DNA of 41,530 bases from Nitrospiraceae bacterium (GTDB lineage Bacteria > Nitrospirota > Thermodesulfovibrionia > Thermodesulfovibrionales > UBA1546), in assembly GCA_003599795.1 (NCBI GenBank), contig QZJQ01000025.1, positions 1 to 41,530 on the forward strand, written 5' to 3'. Shown in pieces: positions 1-10,014 of this stretch; the first letter of the stretch is position 1; the number at the start of each line of letters is the position of its first letter. The notes under the pieces are model-generated. The model searched no databases. It was given only the letters and a program-made list of their open reading frames with translations, and was not told where the DNA came from. A program made the translations under genes and the position numbers.

Positions 1-20
1 TCACGGGATAAAGAAATAAA

Positions 21-49
21 AAGGGCTTCTTTTATTCAAAGAAGCCCTT
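21..49 (-). terminator. Rho-independent terminator for the dsrMKJOP operon
   Basis: Perfect inverted repeat AAGGGCTTCTTT-TATTC-AAAGAAGCCCTT. Read on the minus strand it is followed by TTTTTATTT, just after the dsrP stop. Confidence 0.85.
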
Positions 50-75
50 AGATGAAATCATTACGAGGAGTCCTT

Positions 76-1248
76 TCAGTGTTCTATCTCAACTCCTGCT
101 GTTTCTTCCCTAACTGTTATTGCAATCTTGTAGAGTATTGTTAATACCAAAAATCCTACTGCCCATACCCCGATTGAAATCAGTGTCTCAGGAAGCGTCG
201 GCCAGTACTCTGTTACCTTCTCAAACATATTCGGAACAAATCCGCCGATGATTAAACCGAATCCCTTGTCAATCCACAGTGATATAAAGACCATGGCGCA
301 AGCTATTGCAAGGGTTGACTCATTCCTCCTCACCGCAGGGAATATAAGAAGAGCAATTGAGGCAATCGCCAGTATCACCGAGGTCCACATTAGCGGCACA
401 AGTTTGTTGTATTCCCCAATGCCTGCAAAGAGATACTGGAAGGGATGCATGTGCCCCGGTATATTGCTGTAGAACGCAGTGAAGAACTCAAGCCCTAAGA
501 AAAATACATTTGTTATCATAAAGTATGTGACAATCTTCCCGAGCGTTTGTATAGCTTCTTTTCCGGGATCAAATTTAGTTGTCTTCCTGATAATAAGGGC
601 CAGGATTATCAGCAGAGCCGGGCCTCCTGAAAATGCCGATGCAAGGAATCGGGCTGCCATAATTGCAGTCAGCCAGAAGTGCCTTCCCGGAATTCCCGCA
701 TAGAGAAATGCGGTGACTGTGTGGATTAAGGGCGCCCATGCAATTGAAAGGTATATAACAGGTTTAATCCATTTTGGAGGAGCGATGCCTTTCTTGTCCG
801 AGCCAAGCACAATCCATCCGATAAATATATTCAAGGCAAGATAACCGCTCAAAACCATTGCATCCCAGAACATGACAGAATTCGGAGTCGGATAAAGCAA
901 GACATTCATAACTCTCATCGGCTGGCCCATATCAACAAAAATGAACAGCATACACATTGTGACTGCTGATACAGCCAGAAACTCGCCGAGTATTGTTATT
1001 TTTGCGAACTGCTTGAAATTGTGCAGGTAGTATGGCAGAACAAGCATTACGCCTGATGCGGCTACGCCGACAAGGAATGTGAACTGCCCTATGTAGAGTC
1101 CCCATGAAACATCCCTGCTGAGCCCTGTTATTGTAAGGCCTGTCTGAAACTGCCTGAGATAGTTGACGGTTCCTATGCCTATGAAAACAAGCAGTATAAA
1201 AATCCATGTCCAGTATTTTTTGCTTCCGCTTAGAGCTTTTTCAAGCAT
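76..1248 (-). CDS. dsrP: DsrP, NrfD/PsrC-type integral membrane subunit of the Dsr complex
   Basis: Polytopic NrfD-like protein of 390 aa, directly downstream of dsrO in canonical M-K-J-O-P order. Confidence 0.92.
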   Translation of the reverse strand: MLEKALSGSKKYWTWIFILLVFIGIGTVNYLRQFQTGLTITGLSRDVSWGLYIGQFTFLVGVAASGVMLVLPYYLHNFKQFAKITILGEFLAVSAVTMCMLFIFVDMGQPMRVMNVLLYPTPNSVMFWDAMVLSGYLALNIFIGWIVLGSDKKGIAPPKWIKPVIYLSIAWAPLIHTVTAFLYAGIPGRHFWLTAIMAARFLASAFSGGPALLIILALIIRKTTKFDPGKEAIQTLGKIVTYFMITNVFFLGLEFFTAFYSNIPGHMHPFQYLFAGIGEYNKLVPLMWTSVILAIASIALLIFPAVRRNESTLAIACAMVFISLWIDKGFGLIIGGFVPNMFEKVTEYWPTLPETLISIGVWAVGFLVLTILYKIAITVREETAGVEIEH

Positions 1249-1284
1249 TATAAGTTACCTCCTATTGCGAACAGAGCTAAATGT

Positions 1285-2139
1285 TTATTTGATTTCAGGC
1301 ACAACAGCATAGTCGTTTCCTCCTATTATGTAGAAGATGTTCGGCTCTGTTCCGAGTTCAGGTTTGCGCCTGATGGTATGTTTTGAAGCGAGAATTTTTC
1401 TGATTTCTGATGCTGGATCATCGAGATCGCCGAATACCAGGGCTCCGTTAGATTCATCCACGCATGCAGGTTTTAGCCCTTTTGAAAGCCTCTCATAGCA
1501 GAAAGTACATTTTTCCACCACACCGATAGTCCTTGTCGGAAATTCAGGGTTCATGTATTCCTGAAGATTTTTGGCAAGCCTCGGGTCTTTGTAATTAAAG
1601 CTCCTTGCGCCAAACGGGCAGGCTGCCATGCAGAATCTGCATCCGATGCACCTGTGCATGTCCTGCATTACTATACCATCGCTTCTTTTGAATGTTGCCT
1701 TCGTAGGGCAGACCCTTACGCATGCAGGTTTGTCGCAGTGATTGCAGAGCAGCAGGAAAGGCTTGTGTTTCATATCCTCAGGCATGAATTTATGTTCCTG
1801 CCCGGGAAATGAATGCTCAAAGGTTTCAGTCCATATCCACTTTACCTCATCCTTTGTATTGCTGAAGTCCGGGACATTGTGAATGCGGTGGCAGGCTTCT
1901 GTAATTCTCTTGATGCTCTCATCTGATTTGAGTTTGCTCATATCAATAGCTATGCCCCATCTCTTGCCTGCGAGAGCCTCGGTATTAGGCGCGGTCTGAG
2001 CAGCCTCCAGCACGCCTTTCTTTAGACCGCTCGCAAGCGCTGTGCCTCCAATGCCGGCTGCTGTAGAAATCCCGGCTATCTTTAAAAAATCTCTTCTGTT
2101 CATGCTCATGACTTGTTCTCCTTTGGCGCGATATGGCAA
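1285..2139 (-). CDS. dsrO: DsrO, periplasmic ferredoxin-like Fe-S subunit
   Basis: N-terminal Tat-like signal (MNRRDFLKIAGISTAAGIGGTALA) and 4Fe-4S motifs such as CNHCDKPACVRVCP and CIGCRFCMAACP. Confidence 0.92.
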   Translation of the reverse strand: MPYRAKGEQVMSMNRRDFLKIAGISTAAGIGGTALASGLKKGVLEAAQTAPNTEALAGKRWGIAIDMSKLKSDESIKRITEACHRIHNVPDFSNTKDEVKWIWTETFEHSFPGQEHKFMPEDMKHKPFLLLCNHCDKPACVRVCPTKATFKRSDGIVMQDMHRCIGCRFCMAACPFGARSFNYKDPRLAKNLQEYMNPEFPTRTIGVVEKCTFCYERLSKGLKPACVDESNGALVFGDLDDPASEIRKILASKHTIRRKPELGTEPNIFYIIGGNDYAVVPEIK

Positions 2140-2510
2140 TCCCAGCAGTAGGGTTTTACAGCCACATAGTTATGACATTTATCACAGAAATCTTTTTTAT
2201 TAGAGTGGCATTTCATGCATCCGTTCTGAAGGCTCTTATCGTATTTCTGACCGCTGATGATTATCTGGTTCCTGTCTCCGTCGCGCACAACGGCATCTCT
2301 CCAGTTATTAAGCACCTGCATGTGTTCCGCTCTCATGAATTCCTTGGGTTCAACGCATTTCTTGTCCTTGAGTTTCTGGATTTCAGGCGTGTCAATCTTA
2401 AGTTCAGGTTTAGCGCTGACCTTGCCCATATTGAGATAGAACGGAGATGCAAAGAGGGCGGCAAAGACAATCAAGCCTAAAAGTATTTTTCCTCCGTTGT
2501 AGATCTTCAT
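2106..2510 (-). CDS. dsrJ: DsrJ, triheme cytochrome c subunit
   Basis: Three CxxCH motifs (CMKCH, CDKCH, CWDCH) after an N-terminal membrane anchor. Overlaps dsrO. Confidence 0.92.
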   Translation of the reverse strand: MKIYNGGKILLGLIVFAALFASPFYLNMGKVSAKPELKIDTPEIQKLKDKKCVEPKEFMRAEHMQVLNNWRDAVVRDGDRNQIIISGQKYDKSLQNGCMKCHSNKKDFCDKCHNYVAVKPYCWDCHIAPKENKS

Positions 2511-4126
2511 TACTCTGTTGCCTCCTTCCCGGGTAATGGTTCAAGACGCAAGTCCTGTGTCCTTTCCTTCTCACCTGTCATTACGAGCGCGTTTCCGACA
2601 AGCTCATGAAGGCCGCACACGCTTACATCAGGCGCCCAGTATTCCATTGATGCCTTCAGGGTTGCCCTGTCAATTGCGCAGATGTTTGCAAGCATGTTCA
2701 CGCCGTGATTATCGCGGACGTATTTAACGGCATTGGCTCTGGGGAATCCGCCTCTCATCCTGAGATCCATATTTTCAGATGCATTCAGTCCTGTGCCGCT
2801 GCCGCAGCAGAAGGTCTTTTCCCTGATGGTGTCTTCAGGCATTTCATGGAAGTGGTTGCATACGCTGCGAAGAACATGTCTCGGCTCCTCAAGAATCCCC
2901 ATTCCTCTTGCCGTATTGCACGAGTCGTGCCATGTGACTTTTAGATGGTCATTCCTGCCCGGATCCAGCTTTAACTTCCCGTTTTTGATAAGGTCAGCGG
3001 TGAATTCTGCTATATGAACCATCTTTGTAGCTCTTGCATTCTCAAATTTTGTGCCTGTTATAGGAGAAACAGGCTCCTCAAGGAAATCAGCAGGGCCGTT
3101 CCATGTGTCCATGTACTGATTTACAACCCTCCACATATGGCCGCACTCTCCCCCAATGATCCATTTTACGCCAAGCCTCTTTGCCTCCGCATAAATCTTT
3201 GCGTTGAGCCTCTTGGCCATCTCATTGGACGTAAATAATCCGAAGTTTCCTCCTTCTGATGCATATGTACTCCACGTGTAGTCAAGCCCGAGTTCATGAA
3301 AAAGCATGAGGTATCCCATTGCAGTATAAGTGCCGGGGTCGGCAAAGAGATCGCCGGACGGGGTTACAAACAGGATTTCAGCGCCTTTTCTGTTGAAGGT
3401 TGGTTTAACCCTTATTCCTGTTATTGTCTCTATATCGTCAAGAAAGAATTCCATGCTGCTTGTTATTGTGTGCGGCTCAAGGCCGAGGTGGTTGCCTTTC
3501 ATATAGCAGTTGGCAACAGGCCCTGAAATCCAGTCCGTGTTCAATCCAAGCAGGTTCGTAAGCTCTCTTCCCATCATAGTTATTTCAGCCTGGTCAATTC
3601 CGTACGGGCAGAAGACTGAACAGCGCCTGCATTCCGTGCACTGATAATAGTAATACCATATCTCTTTTAAGACATCTAATGTCAGTTCTCTGGCACCTGC
3701 AACTTTCCCGAGCATTTTGCCTGATGCCGTGAAATATTTCCTGTAAACAGACCTGAGAAGTTCTGCCCTGAGCACCGGCATATTCTTCGGGTCGCCTCCG
3801 CCTATGAAGAAATGACATTTGTCAGCACAGGCACCGCACCTTACGCATATGTCCATGAAAAGTTTGAAAGAACGGTATTTGCCTAATCTTTCCTTTATGC
3901 CTTCAAGGACAATCTCCTGCCAGTTTTCAGGCAGCTTCCAGTCTTCCTCCGCAGGAGACCAGTCGCGCGCATTCGGGAATTCGACTGCCGCGAGGTTTTT
4001 GCCTTTTGCGCCCCAGCAGAATGTGTGATCTTTGAATTCAACGGGGGTGTCCATCCACCCTTTTTTAGGCGGCTTGTAGTCTATCTTTGACAGCTCATCC
4101 GGTTTTGCAGTAAATTTTGTTGCCAT
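2510..4126 (-). CDS. dsrK: DsrK, HdrD-like Fe-S catalytic subunit
   Basis: 538 aa with CVRCGACADKCHF and CTECRRCSVFCPYG ferredoxin motifs and a C-terminal CCG-type domain (FCCGSGTGLN). Confidence 0.93.
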   Translation of the reverse strand: MATKFTAKPDELSKIDYKPPKKGWMDTPVEFKDHTFCWGAKGKNLAAVEFPNARDWSPAEEDWKLPENWQEIVLEGIKERLGKYRSFKLFMDICVRCGACADKCHFFIGGGDPKNMPVLRAELLRSVYRKYFTASGKMLGKVAGARELTLDVLKEIWYYYYQCTECRRCSVFCPYGIDQAEITMMGRELTNLLGLNTDWISGPVANCYMKGNHLGLEPHTITSSMEFFLDDIETITGIRVKPTFNRKGAEILFVTPSGDLFADPGTYTAMGYLMLFHELGLDYTWSTYASEGGNFGLFTSNEMAKRLNAKIYAEAKRLGVKWIIGGECGHMWRVVNQYMDTWNGPADFLEEPVSPITGTKFENARATKMVHIAEFTADLIKNGKLKLDPGRNDHLKVTWHDSCNTARGMGILEEPRHVLRSVCNHFHEMPEDTIREKTFCCGSGTGLNASENMDLRMRGGFPRANAVKYVRDNHGVNMLANICAIDRATLKASMEYWAPDVSVCGLHELVGNALVMTGEKERTQDLRLEPLPGKEATE

Positions 4127-4129
4127 GTG

Positions 4130-5119
4130 TTACTCCTTTTCTACGGGTATTCCGGCTTTTTTCATTTTTTCCCTGAAATCATTTTCATATTCCTCATATG
4201 TGTGGACATGCACCGGATAATTCCATGGATTTATATGCCTTGCCATACGGCTGTTGTTTGCCATGTTTCGTGTAGGGCTTAAGAATACTCCGCCCATGTG
4301 CATAAGCTTGCTCAACGGGAAATAGGCAAGCAGTACGCTTATCAAGAACAGATGGATGTAAAAAATAACGCCGATACCCTGCGGTATCACAGGGTTTAAG
4401 CTTACAAGCCCCATAGCGAGTTCTTTCACGCCCACGATATGCACCTTGTAGAAATATCTCATCAACACGCCTGATGCGGCTATGCCGAATATCAGAAAAA
4501 GCGGGAAATAATCGGCTGCAAGGGATATGTATTTTACCTGCGGTATGAAGACCCTTCTGAGAAACAGGTATGTTACGGCTGCGAGAAGAACAACATCTGT
4601 CATGTAAAGCAGGGGGACGCCCACCTGCAGAAAACTGTCAAGCCCCTCAATTATTTTCAAAAAAGACGGGGTATTCTCAAGGAACAACCTGAAGTGCCTG
4701 ACAAAAATAATCAGGAAGGACCAGTGAAACGCCAAACCTGCCAGCCAGAGCCACTTAGCCTCCCCATACACAAGCTTACCGTTATTAAGCTGTGTCTTTA
4801 AATTTCTGAAGAGCGAGCGGAACAGGAGCACTTCAAGCGCCATTCTGACGATGACGCCCGTGATGCCTGACGGGTTTTCAATCTTATTCTGTTTTATCCA
4901 TGGCAGGGATTCCTGCTGTCCGCATGTTGTAGGTATGCGGAACGGCACCGGGGAGTTTCCCCATTTCAGCACGCGGTAGATGAACCCCACAATAAATATT
5001 GCAACTGCAATATAGGGGATAGCAACTCCAAAAAGGAATTGAAGGTTTGCTATCTTCACTCCGGCGTATGCAGACACAACAAGAGCGATAACAGCAAAAA
5101 AGGAAAATAGGATTCTCAT
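4130..5119 (-). CDS. dsrM: DsrM, cytochrome b (NarI-like) membrane subunit
   Basis: 329 aa polytopic NarI-like protein immediately upstream of dsrK. Confidence 0.92.
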   Translation of the reverse strand: MRILFSFFAVIALVVSAYAGVKIANLQFLFGVAIPYIAVAIFIVGFIYRVLKWGNSPVPFRIPTTCGQQESLPWIKQNKIENPSGITGVIVRMALEVLLFRSLFRNLKTQLNNGKLVYGEAKWLWLAGLAFHWSFLIIFVRHFRLFLENTPSFLKIIEGLDSFLQVGVPLLYMTDVVLLAAVTYLFLRRVFIPQVKYISLAADYFPLFLIFGIAASGVLMRYFYKVHIVGVKELAMGLVSLNPVIPQGIGVIFYIHLFLISVLLAYFPLSKLMHMGGVFLSPTRNMANNSRMARHINPWNYPVHVHTYEEYENDFREKMKKAGIPVEKE

Positions 5120-5760
5120 TTCTTTACCTCTCCTCTTTTTATTTTAAGATTATTGTTTCCTTTGAGAGCAGGCTCAAGCCCTTCAGCGTCATTTATCAGA
5201 TTAGCCATTTGTAATAGCCTGAAGGTCATGCTTTTAACTTCATTGGCCTTTATCTCGTAAATCTTTTCCCGGCACTTCATGTAAATATCAAACGCTGAAA
5301 GTGCGAGATTGTCTATTGCAGATTCAAAAGCCAAAAGCTCATCTGACAACTCTTTTTCAGCTATTTCAACCCGGAGTTCTTCCCTGATAATTCCCTTCAG
5401 CGGGAAGATAAAAGAAACAGCCTGAGAGGCAGTGAAATCCTGAACAGCCCTTACTCTAACCATATTATCAAGAAACTCTGAAGTTTTTTCCTCTGCCCGG
5501 GGCAGACTGAGGTTTCTGAGAAGTTCATCAAAGATATCTTCAATCCCCTTGGATATGGTTGAACCTATCGGGTTAGCAAATCTGTTACTCTGCGTCTTTA
5601 AGAAACTTGAGGTGTCAGGAGGATACGTCTCTATTATTACGTCGAACCATTTCTCCAGAATGGAAGCCTTTTTGTCTGCTAAGAGGCTGTTCAGTCTCAT
5701 GTCCGGCTTTGTTCCCTCCCGGTAACTCTTTGGCTCGGTGGAGATTAAACTCTCGCACAA
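5116..5760 (-). CDS. RsbRD-like N-terminal domain protein of the dsr operon
   Basis: Helical protein (LLADKKASILEKWFDVIIETYPPDTSSFLKTQSNRFANPIG...) resembling the RsbRD-N proteins known next to dsrM in sulfate reducers. Overlaps dsrM by 4 nt. Confidence 0.75.
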   Translation of the reverse strand: MCESLISTEPKSYREGTKPDMRLNSLLADKKASILEKWFDVIIETYPPDTSSFLKTQSNRFANPIGSTISKGIEDIFDELLRNLSLPRAEEKTSEFLDNMVRVRAVQDFTASQAVSFIFPLKGIIREELRVEIAEKELSDELLAFESAIDNLALSAFDIYMKCREKIYEIKANEVKSMTFRLLQMANLINDAEGLEPALKGNNNLKIKRGEVKK

Positions 5761-5796
5761 ATATAACTATTAGTTTTCTTGAATAGATAAAAAAGA

Positions 5797-5825
5797 GAAG
5801 TAAGAGGCGGAAGACCTCTTACTTC
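5797..5825 (-). terminator. Terminator or attenuator downstream of dsrC
   Basis: 11-bp perfect stem GAAGTAAGAGG / CCTCTTACTTC with a 7-nt loop. On the minus strand it is followed by TCTTTTTTATC. Confidence 0.85.
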
Positions 5826-5834
5826 CTTAATTCC

Positions 5835-6170
5835 TTATACGCAGCCAGTTGGCTTTGGAAGCCCTGCATACTTACATGCCTGTTTTGCAGGCCCGCCCGG
5901 ATAAAGTTCGTAAAGGTACTTTGTGTTGCCTTTTTCAGGCCCCATAGCCTTTCCGATCTCTTTAACGAGAATCTTTATCATCGGAGCAATCTGATACTGC
6001 TTGTAGTAGTCTCTCAGGAAGTTAATGACTTCCCAGTGAGCATCCGACAGTGTAATGCCGTCCTGCGACGCCAGATGCACTGCAAGCTCCTTAGTCCAGT
6101 CGTCAAGATTAATAATATATCCGTCATCATCAACCTCAATCTGTTTCCCCTGAAAATCCATCATTGACAT
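5835..6170 (-). CDS. dsrC: DsrC sulfur carrier protein; translation start trimmed from the ORF track to MSMMDFQGK
   Basis: C-terminal arm CKYAGLPKPTGCV carries both conserved cysteines. GGAGG RBS just upstream of the ATG at 6168-6170. Confidence 0.93.
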   Translation of the reverse strand: MSMMDFQGKQIEVDDDGYIINLDDWTKELAVHLASQDGITLSDAHWEVINFLRDYYKQYQIAPMIKILVKEIGKAMGPEKGNTKYLYELYPGGPAKQACKYAGLPKPTGCV

Positions 6171-6375
6171 TTTTACGTCCTCCTTTTTTGTTGAAAATAG
6201 TTGATAATATAAGCAAGGGAGAAACCTCCCGCTCAATTCTATCTTAACCCTCAAAAAACCTTTCCTGCAAAACAAAGAAATTATTTGAAGGCAATCAGAT
6301 TGCAAATTGAACTATAAACAGTAAAATATCTTAACATATTCGGTCAAATAAAAAAAAATTATTTGCTAATTATAT

Positions 6376-6768
6376 TTATTTATCATTACCACCCGCTGAA
6401 TCCCTGCTGCCATGCGCTTTACCTGCAACTTTAATGAACAGGAGGTTTTCGCTTGTCCGTAAGCCTTTCTTGAGGCTTTCTATTAATTGATGGCTTCCAC
6501 TGTCATAGTGAAAAGATTCTATTTGATAGTCCACGTCAGGTGTCAGCGCCCATGCTGTTTCCCAGTCGCCGTTACAGGCGAATACGAGGGCGTCAACGTA
6601 AGCCTCACCGAGATTATGTCCTGAGCGGTCAAAGACGTATGCTGCTCCGCACTTACATTTTCCGCCGGTGAAAACATTTCCAAGCCCGGTCTTTATGTCC
6701 GCCGGCCTCTCAAAAGGTTCACTGCAGAATGGACACAATGGGTCTTTGGCCCTGCCGCTGATTCGCAT
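6376..6768 (-). CDS. Uncharacterised zinc-ribbon protein
   Basis: CPFC and CKCG motifs about 25 residues apart. 3 nt from the upstream gene on the same strand. Confidence 0.6.
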   Translation of the reverse strand: MRISGRAKDPLCPFCSEPFERPADIKTGLGNVFTGGKCKCGAAYVFDRSGHNLGEAYVDALVFACNGDWETAWALTPDVDYQIESFHYDSGSHQLIESLKKGLRTSENLLFIKVAGKAHGSRDSAGGNDK

Positions 6769-6771
6769 GGC

Positions 6772-7254
6772 TTACAGTTTATAACCAATCTTTCTTAAGA
6801 ATTCTTTTCTGTGCGCCTTGTCTTCCGGTGCCTCTATACCTTTAGGCGGGAAACCGTCCACAACTCCCACGATGCCGTTACCCTGAGATGCAACGGCTAA
6901 AATAACTTCAACCGGATTAGCAGTTGCGCAGAATACCCCGCACACCTCAGGGCAGCCTTTAATCTGGTTCAGGACATTTATGGGATAGGCCCCTCGCATC
7001 AGTATGCAGAAGACATGCCCTGCGCCCAGCGCCTGGAGATTTTTGGCACAGGCGTCTATGAGACTGCTGTCGTTACCCTCTGTCCTTATCAGGCACGGGC
7101 CCGACGCCTCGGTGAATGCGATTCCAAAATTTGCATGCGGGACTGTTGTCATCATAATTTCATAAAGGTCTTCCGCGGTTTTAATAAAATGCGTCTGTCC
7201 GAGTATGACGTTGCAGTTTTCAGGAACATCCATCTTTACGGCTTTGAATTCCAT
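6772..7254 (-). CDS. Adenosine-specific kinase family protein (PF04008-like)
   Basis: 160 aa; sequence MEFKAVKMDVPENCNVILGQTHFIKTAEDLYE...GVVDGFPPKGIE... is typical of this family by recall. Confidence 0.8.
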   Translation of the reverse strand: MEFKAVKMDVPENCNVILGQTHFIKTAEDLYEIMMTTVPHANFGIAFTEASGPCLIRTEGNDSSLIDACAKNLQALGAGHVFCILMRGAYPINVLNQIKGCPEVCGVFCATANPVEVILAVASQGNGIVGVVDGFPPKGIEAPEDKAHRKEFLRKIGYKL

Positions 7255-7269
7255 AAGTCCTCCTTGTAG

Positions 7270-7329
7270 AAGTTAAAAGTGTAAAGTTAAAAGTTTTTAA
7301 AACTCTCAACTCTTAACTTTCAACTCTAT
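7270..7329. repeat. AT-rich imperfect inverted repeat of the AGTTAAAAGT/ACTTTTAACT type
   Basis: agttaaaagtgtaaagttaaaagttttt...aaaactctcaactcttaactttcaact. Confidence 0.7.
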
Positions 7330-7347
7330 ACTCTCTATTATGCTATA

Positions 7348-7962
7348 ATGAAAATAAATTTTTTCAAGGGAGATGTCAAGTTTAAATTGAGAGGCAAGGG
7401 ATACATTTTTGCTTTTTGTTTTTTACTTTTTTGGGGTTGTTTGCTGCTTTTCCCTTTTATAACAAGGGCTGCCGAGATAATAGGGCCGGAAACGAAGATT
7501 ATAAACAACGAGATATATGTGACAACAGGGCTTGCATTTGATGAAAAACAAGTCCAGGATCTTAAAAACGGGATAGCAAAAGAGATTACGTTTTATATAG
7601 ACCTGTTTCGCACATGGAGCATGTGGCCGGATGAGTTTGTTCTGGGAAAGCATATAGTTAAAACGCTGCGGGTTGATCCTGTCAAGAAGGAGTATGTGGC
7701 GACATCATCGGATGGCATGACAATAATAGAAAAAAGATTTAATGAGCTTGATTCATTATTGAAATGGGCAGTAAGCATCAGAGATCTCAAGCTTGCAAAT
7801 ACAAGGGCGCTGGAGCCCGACAGTTATTTTATCAGGATAACAGTAGAGTCCAGGTTAAGGAAACTTCCTCCAGTTATAAGTTACTTGTTTTTCTTTGTGC
7901 CGGAAAAGGAATTCACCAAAGTCAAGGACTCTGCAAAATTCAGTGTGGGGCAGGGGAAATGA
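7348..7962 (+). CDS. DUF4390 domain-containing protein
   Basis: Signal peptide plus beta-rich domain, encoded directly upstream of an NtrY-like kinase. Overlaps its start (ATGA). Confidence 0.7.
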   Translation: MKINFFKGDVKFKLRGKGYIFAFCFLLFWGCLLLFPFITRAAEIIGPETKIINNEIYVTTGLAFDEKQVQDLKNGIAKEITFYIDLFRTWSMWPDEFVLGKHIVKTLRVDPVKKEYVATSSDGMTIIEKRFNELDSLLKWAVSIRDLKLANTRALEPDSYFIRITVESRLRKLPPVISYLFFFVPEKEFTKVKDSAKFSVGQGK

Positions 7963-9998
7963 AAAATCTCAGAAATGGGCTGCTGTTCTTAAGTTTTTTT
8001 ATTTTTATCATTGCCGCTTCGGCTGTTGAACTTCATTACATCAGGCTTGAAACCGTATCCGTCTTGACAATAGTAATCCTTCTGGTCCTTCTGAACCTGA
8101 ATATAATTGCTCTTCTGACCCTGATATTTTTTGTCGGAAAGAATCTCGTAAAGCTTTACATAGAGAGAAAACAGAAAATTCTCGGTTATAAGTTCAAGAC
8201 AAAGATTGTCGTGATATTTGTAGTGCTTACTTCCATACCTGCAGCGCTCCTGTTTTTTGTGGCAAGCGGGCTTGTTACAAATTACATAGACAAGCTCCTG
8301 ACCCCTCAGTTCAGGCAGCCTCTTGCCGGTTCGCTTAATGTCGCTAAGGCAGTTTACGAGATGGAAAGGCAGAGGGCAATGGAATTTGCAAAGACAGTTG
8401 TGTCAGGCGAGAAATATGCGTCCGGTTACAGGGTAGTCCGCATGAACAAAAGCCCTGAAAATCCTACGGAGACGATTAAATCAGCATTTGACGGCAAAGA
8501 AGGGACAGAGGTTATTTCCGGTGAAAGCGGAGACATTATAAGGGCAGTTATCCCCGAATATTACAGAGAGAAAATGACAGGCATTGTAATTATTGAAACC
8601 ACCCTGCCCAAAGATATCACAGTCAATGTTGAAAAGGTAAAAAGCGCATACGAAGACTATTTGAACAGGGAGTCATGGAAAGCGCCCTTGAAAATGAATT
8701 ATCTCATGATACTTGCCTTCTTTACTTTGATTATTGTGTTCATGGCTCTCTGGGTGGCTCTCAGGATTGCAAGGGGCATTACTGAACCCATACAGAGCCT
8801 TGCGCAGGCCACAGAGGAAGTTGCATCAGGAAATCTTGATGTCCGCCTCAACCTCAGAAGGGAAGATGAGATAGGGTTGTTGATAAATTCGTTCAATCAT
8901 ATGGTGGCGGGATTGAGGGATGGGAAAGAAACACTGCAGAAGGCCTATGTGAAATCCGACAGGGAAAGGCTGTGGATGGAGAACATACTTGCGAATATTA
9001 ATTCGGGAGTTGTATTCCTTGATGTGCATGGCAAGATACTGACCATGAATATAGCTGCTTGTTCCATATTAAATGTGAAGGCTGAAGATGTTATTCATAA
9101 AAACTACAGGGAACTGACGGCAATAATCGCATCAGAAGAACTTAACGCCCTTATCAGCGGGATAATTATTAAAGACCTGAAAGGCATAGAGAAAGATGTG
9201 AGGGTGACGGTCGGAGACAAAAGGCTTATACTGAGAGTCTTTGTTACCACCCTCAGAGACAAGGCGTCAACACCAATAGGGCTGCTGGTAGTGTTTGACG
9301 ACCTTACCGAACTCATAAAAGCTCAGAAGGCAATTGCGTGGGAAGAGGTTGCAAGGAGAATAGCTCACGAGATAAAGAATCCGCTTACGCCCATAAAGCT
9401 TTCAACGGAAAGGATGCTGAAGAAATGGGAGCAGAAGGATAAGGATTTTGGCCAGATATTTGAACGCTCCACAAAGACAATAGTGAATGAGGTTGACAGT
9501 CTTAAAAGGCTTGTTGATGAATTCTCCAGGTTTGGAAAGATGCCTGAGATAAAAAAGATACCTACGGAGCTCGCGGCTGTGATAAAGGAAGTGCTGGAAC
9601 TCTATAAGGATTATAAAGGATTTAATGTAAAGGTCTTATTGCCTGATGATATGCCGCCTGTTGAAATAGACGGGGAGCAGTTCAAGCGTGTGCTGATTAA
9701 TATCTTTGACAATGCATTTCAGGCAATGGGCAATAGTGGTAATATAGAGCTTAAAGTGCATATGGATAAGGCGGCAAACAGGTTTTTTACGGATATTGCG
9801 GACGATGGTCCCGGAATGAAGGAAGAGGATAAAGATAAAATATTTCTTCCTTATTTCTCGACAAAAAAGGACGGCACAGGGTTGGGGCTGGCCATTGCAA
9901 ATAAAATTGTCATGGAACACAGGGGCTATATCAGGGTGAGGGATAATAACCCCAAGGGCACAATCTTTACAATAGAGCTGCCGATAAAAGATATTTAA
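7959..9998 (+). CDS. NtrY-like sensor histidine kinase (TM, HAMP, PAS, HisKA, HATPase); start trimmed to the ATG at 7959
   Basis: [16 protein letters not shown]..., HAMP region ([27 protein letters not shown]), H-box ([21 protein letters not shown]), G-box (DGTGLGLAI). Confidence 0.9.
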   Translation: MKNLRNGLLFLSFFIFIIAASAVELHYIRLETVSVLTIVILLVLLNLNIIALLTLIFFVGKNLVKLYIERKQKILGYKFKTKIVVIFVVLTSIPAALLFFVASGLVTNYIDKLLTPQFRQPLAGSLNVAKAVYEMERQRAMEFAKTVVSGEKYASGYRVVRMNKSPENPTETIKSAFDGKEGTEVISGESGDIIRAVIPEYYREKMTGIVIIETTLPKDITVNVEKVKSAYEDYLNRESWKAPLKMNYLMILAFFTLIIVFMALWVALRIARGITEPIQSLAQATEEVASGNLDVRLNLRREDEIGLLINSFNHMVAGLRDGKETLQKAYVKSDRERLWMENILANINSGVVFLDVHGKILTMNIAACSILNVKAEDVIHKNYRELTAIIASEELNALISGIIIKDLKGIEKDVRVTVGDKRLILRVFVTTLRDKASTPIGLLVVFDDLTELIKAQKAIAWEEVARRIAHEIKNPLTPIKLSTERMLKKWEQKDKDFGQIFERSTKTIVNEVDSLKRLVDEFSRFGKMPEIKKIPTELAAVIKEVLELYKDYKGFNVKVLLPDDMPPVEIDGEQFKRVLINIFDNAFQAMGNSGNIELKVHMDKAANRFFTDIADDGPGMKEEDKDKIFLPYFSTKKDGTGLGLAIANKIVMEHRGYIRVRDNNPKGTIFTIELPIKDI

Positions 9999-10014
9999 TT
10001 AGAAGGAGAAGCAA

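Noticed and set aside
932-1207. Overlapping ORF inside dsrP, and many similar ORFs antisense to or overlapping known genes (for example 2133-2480, 2733-3017, 10095-10631, 26211-26699)
   Set aside because: They overlap strongly recognised genes, have no RBS pattern I could support, and have low-complexity or atypical composition.
6171-6305. N-terminal extension of DsrC in the ORF track
   Set aside because: The ATG at 6168-6170 has a good RBS (GGAGG) and gives a normal-length DsrC of 111 aa.
7764-7958. 65-residue N-terminal extension of the NtrY-like kinase in the ORF track
   Set aside because: It overlaps the DUF4390 gene in another frame. The ATG at 7959 overlaps the DUF4390 stop and begins a normal TM segment.
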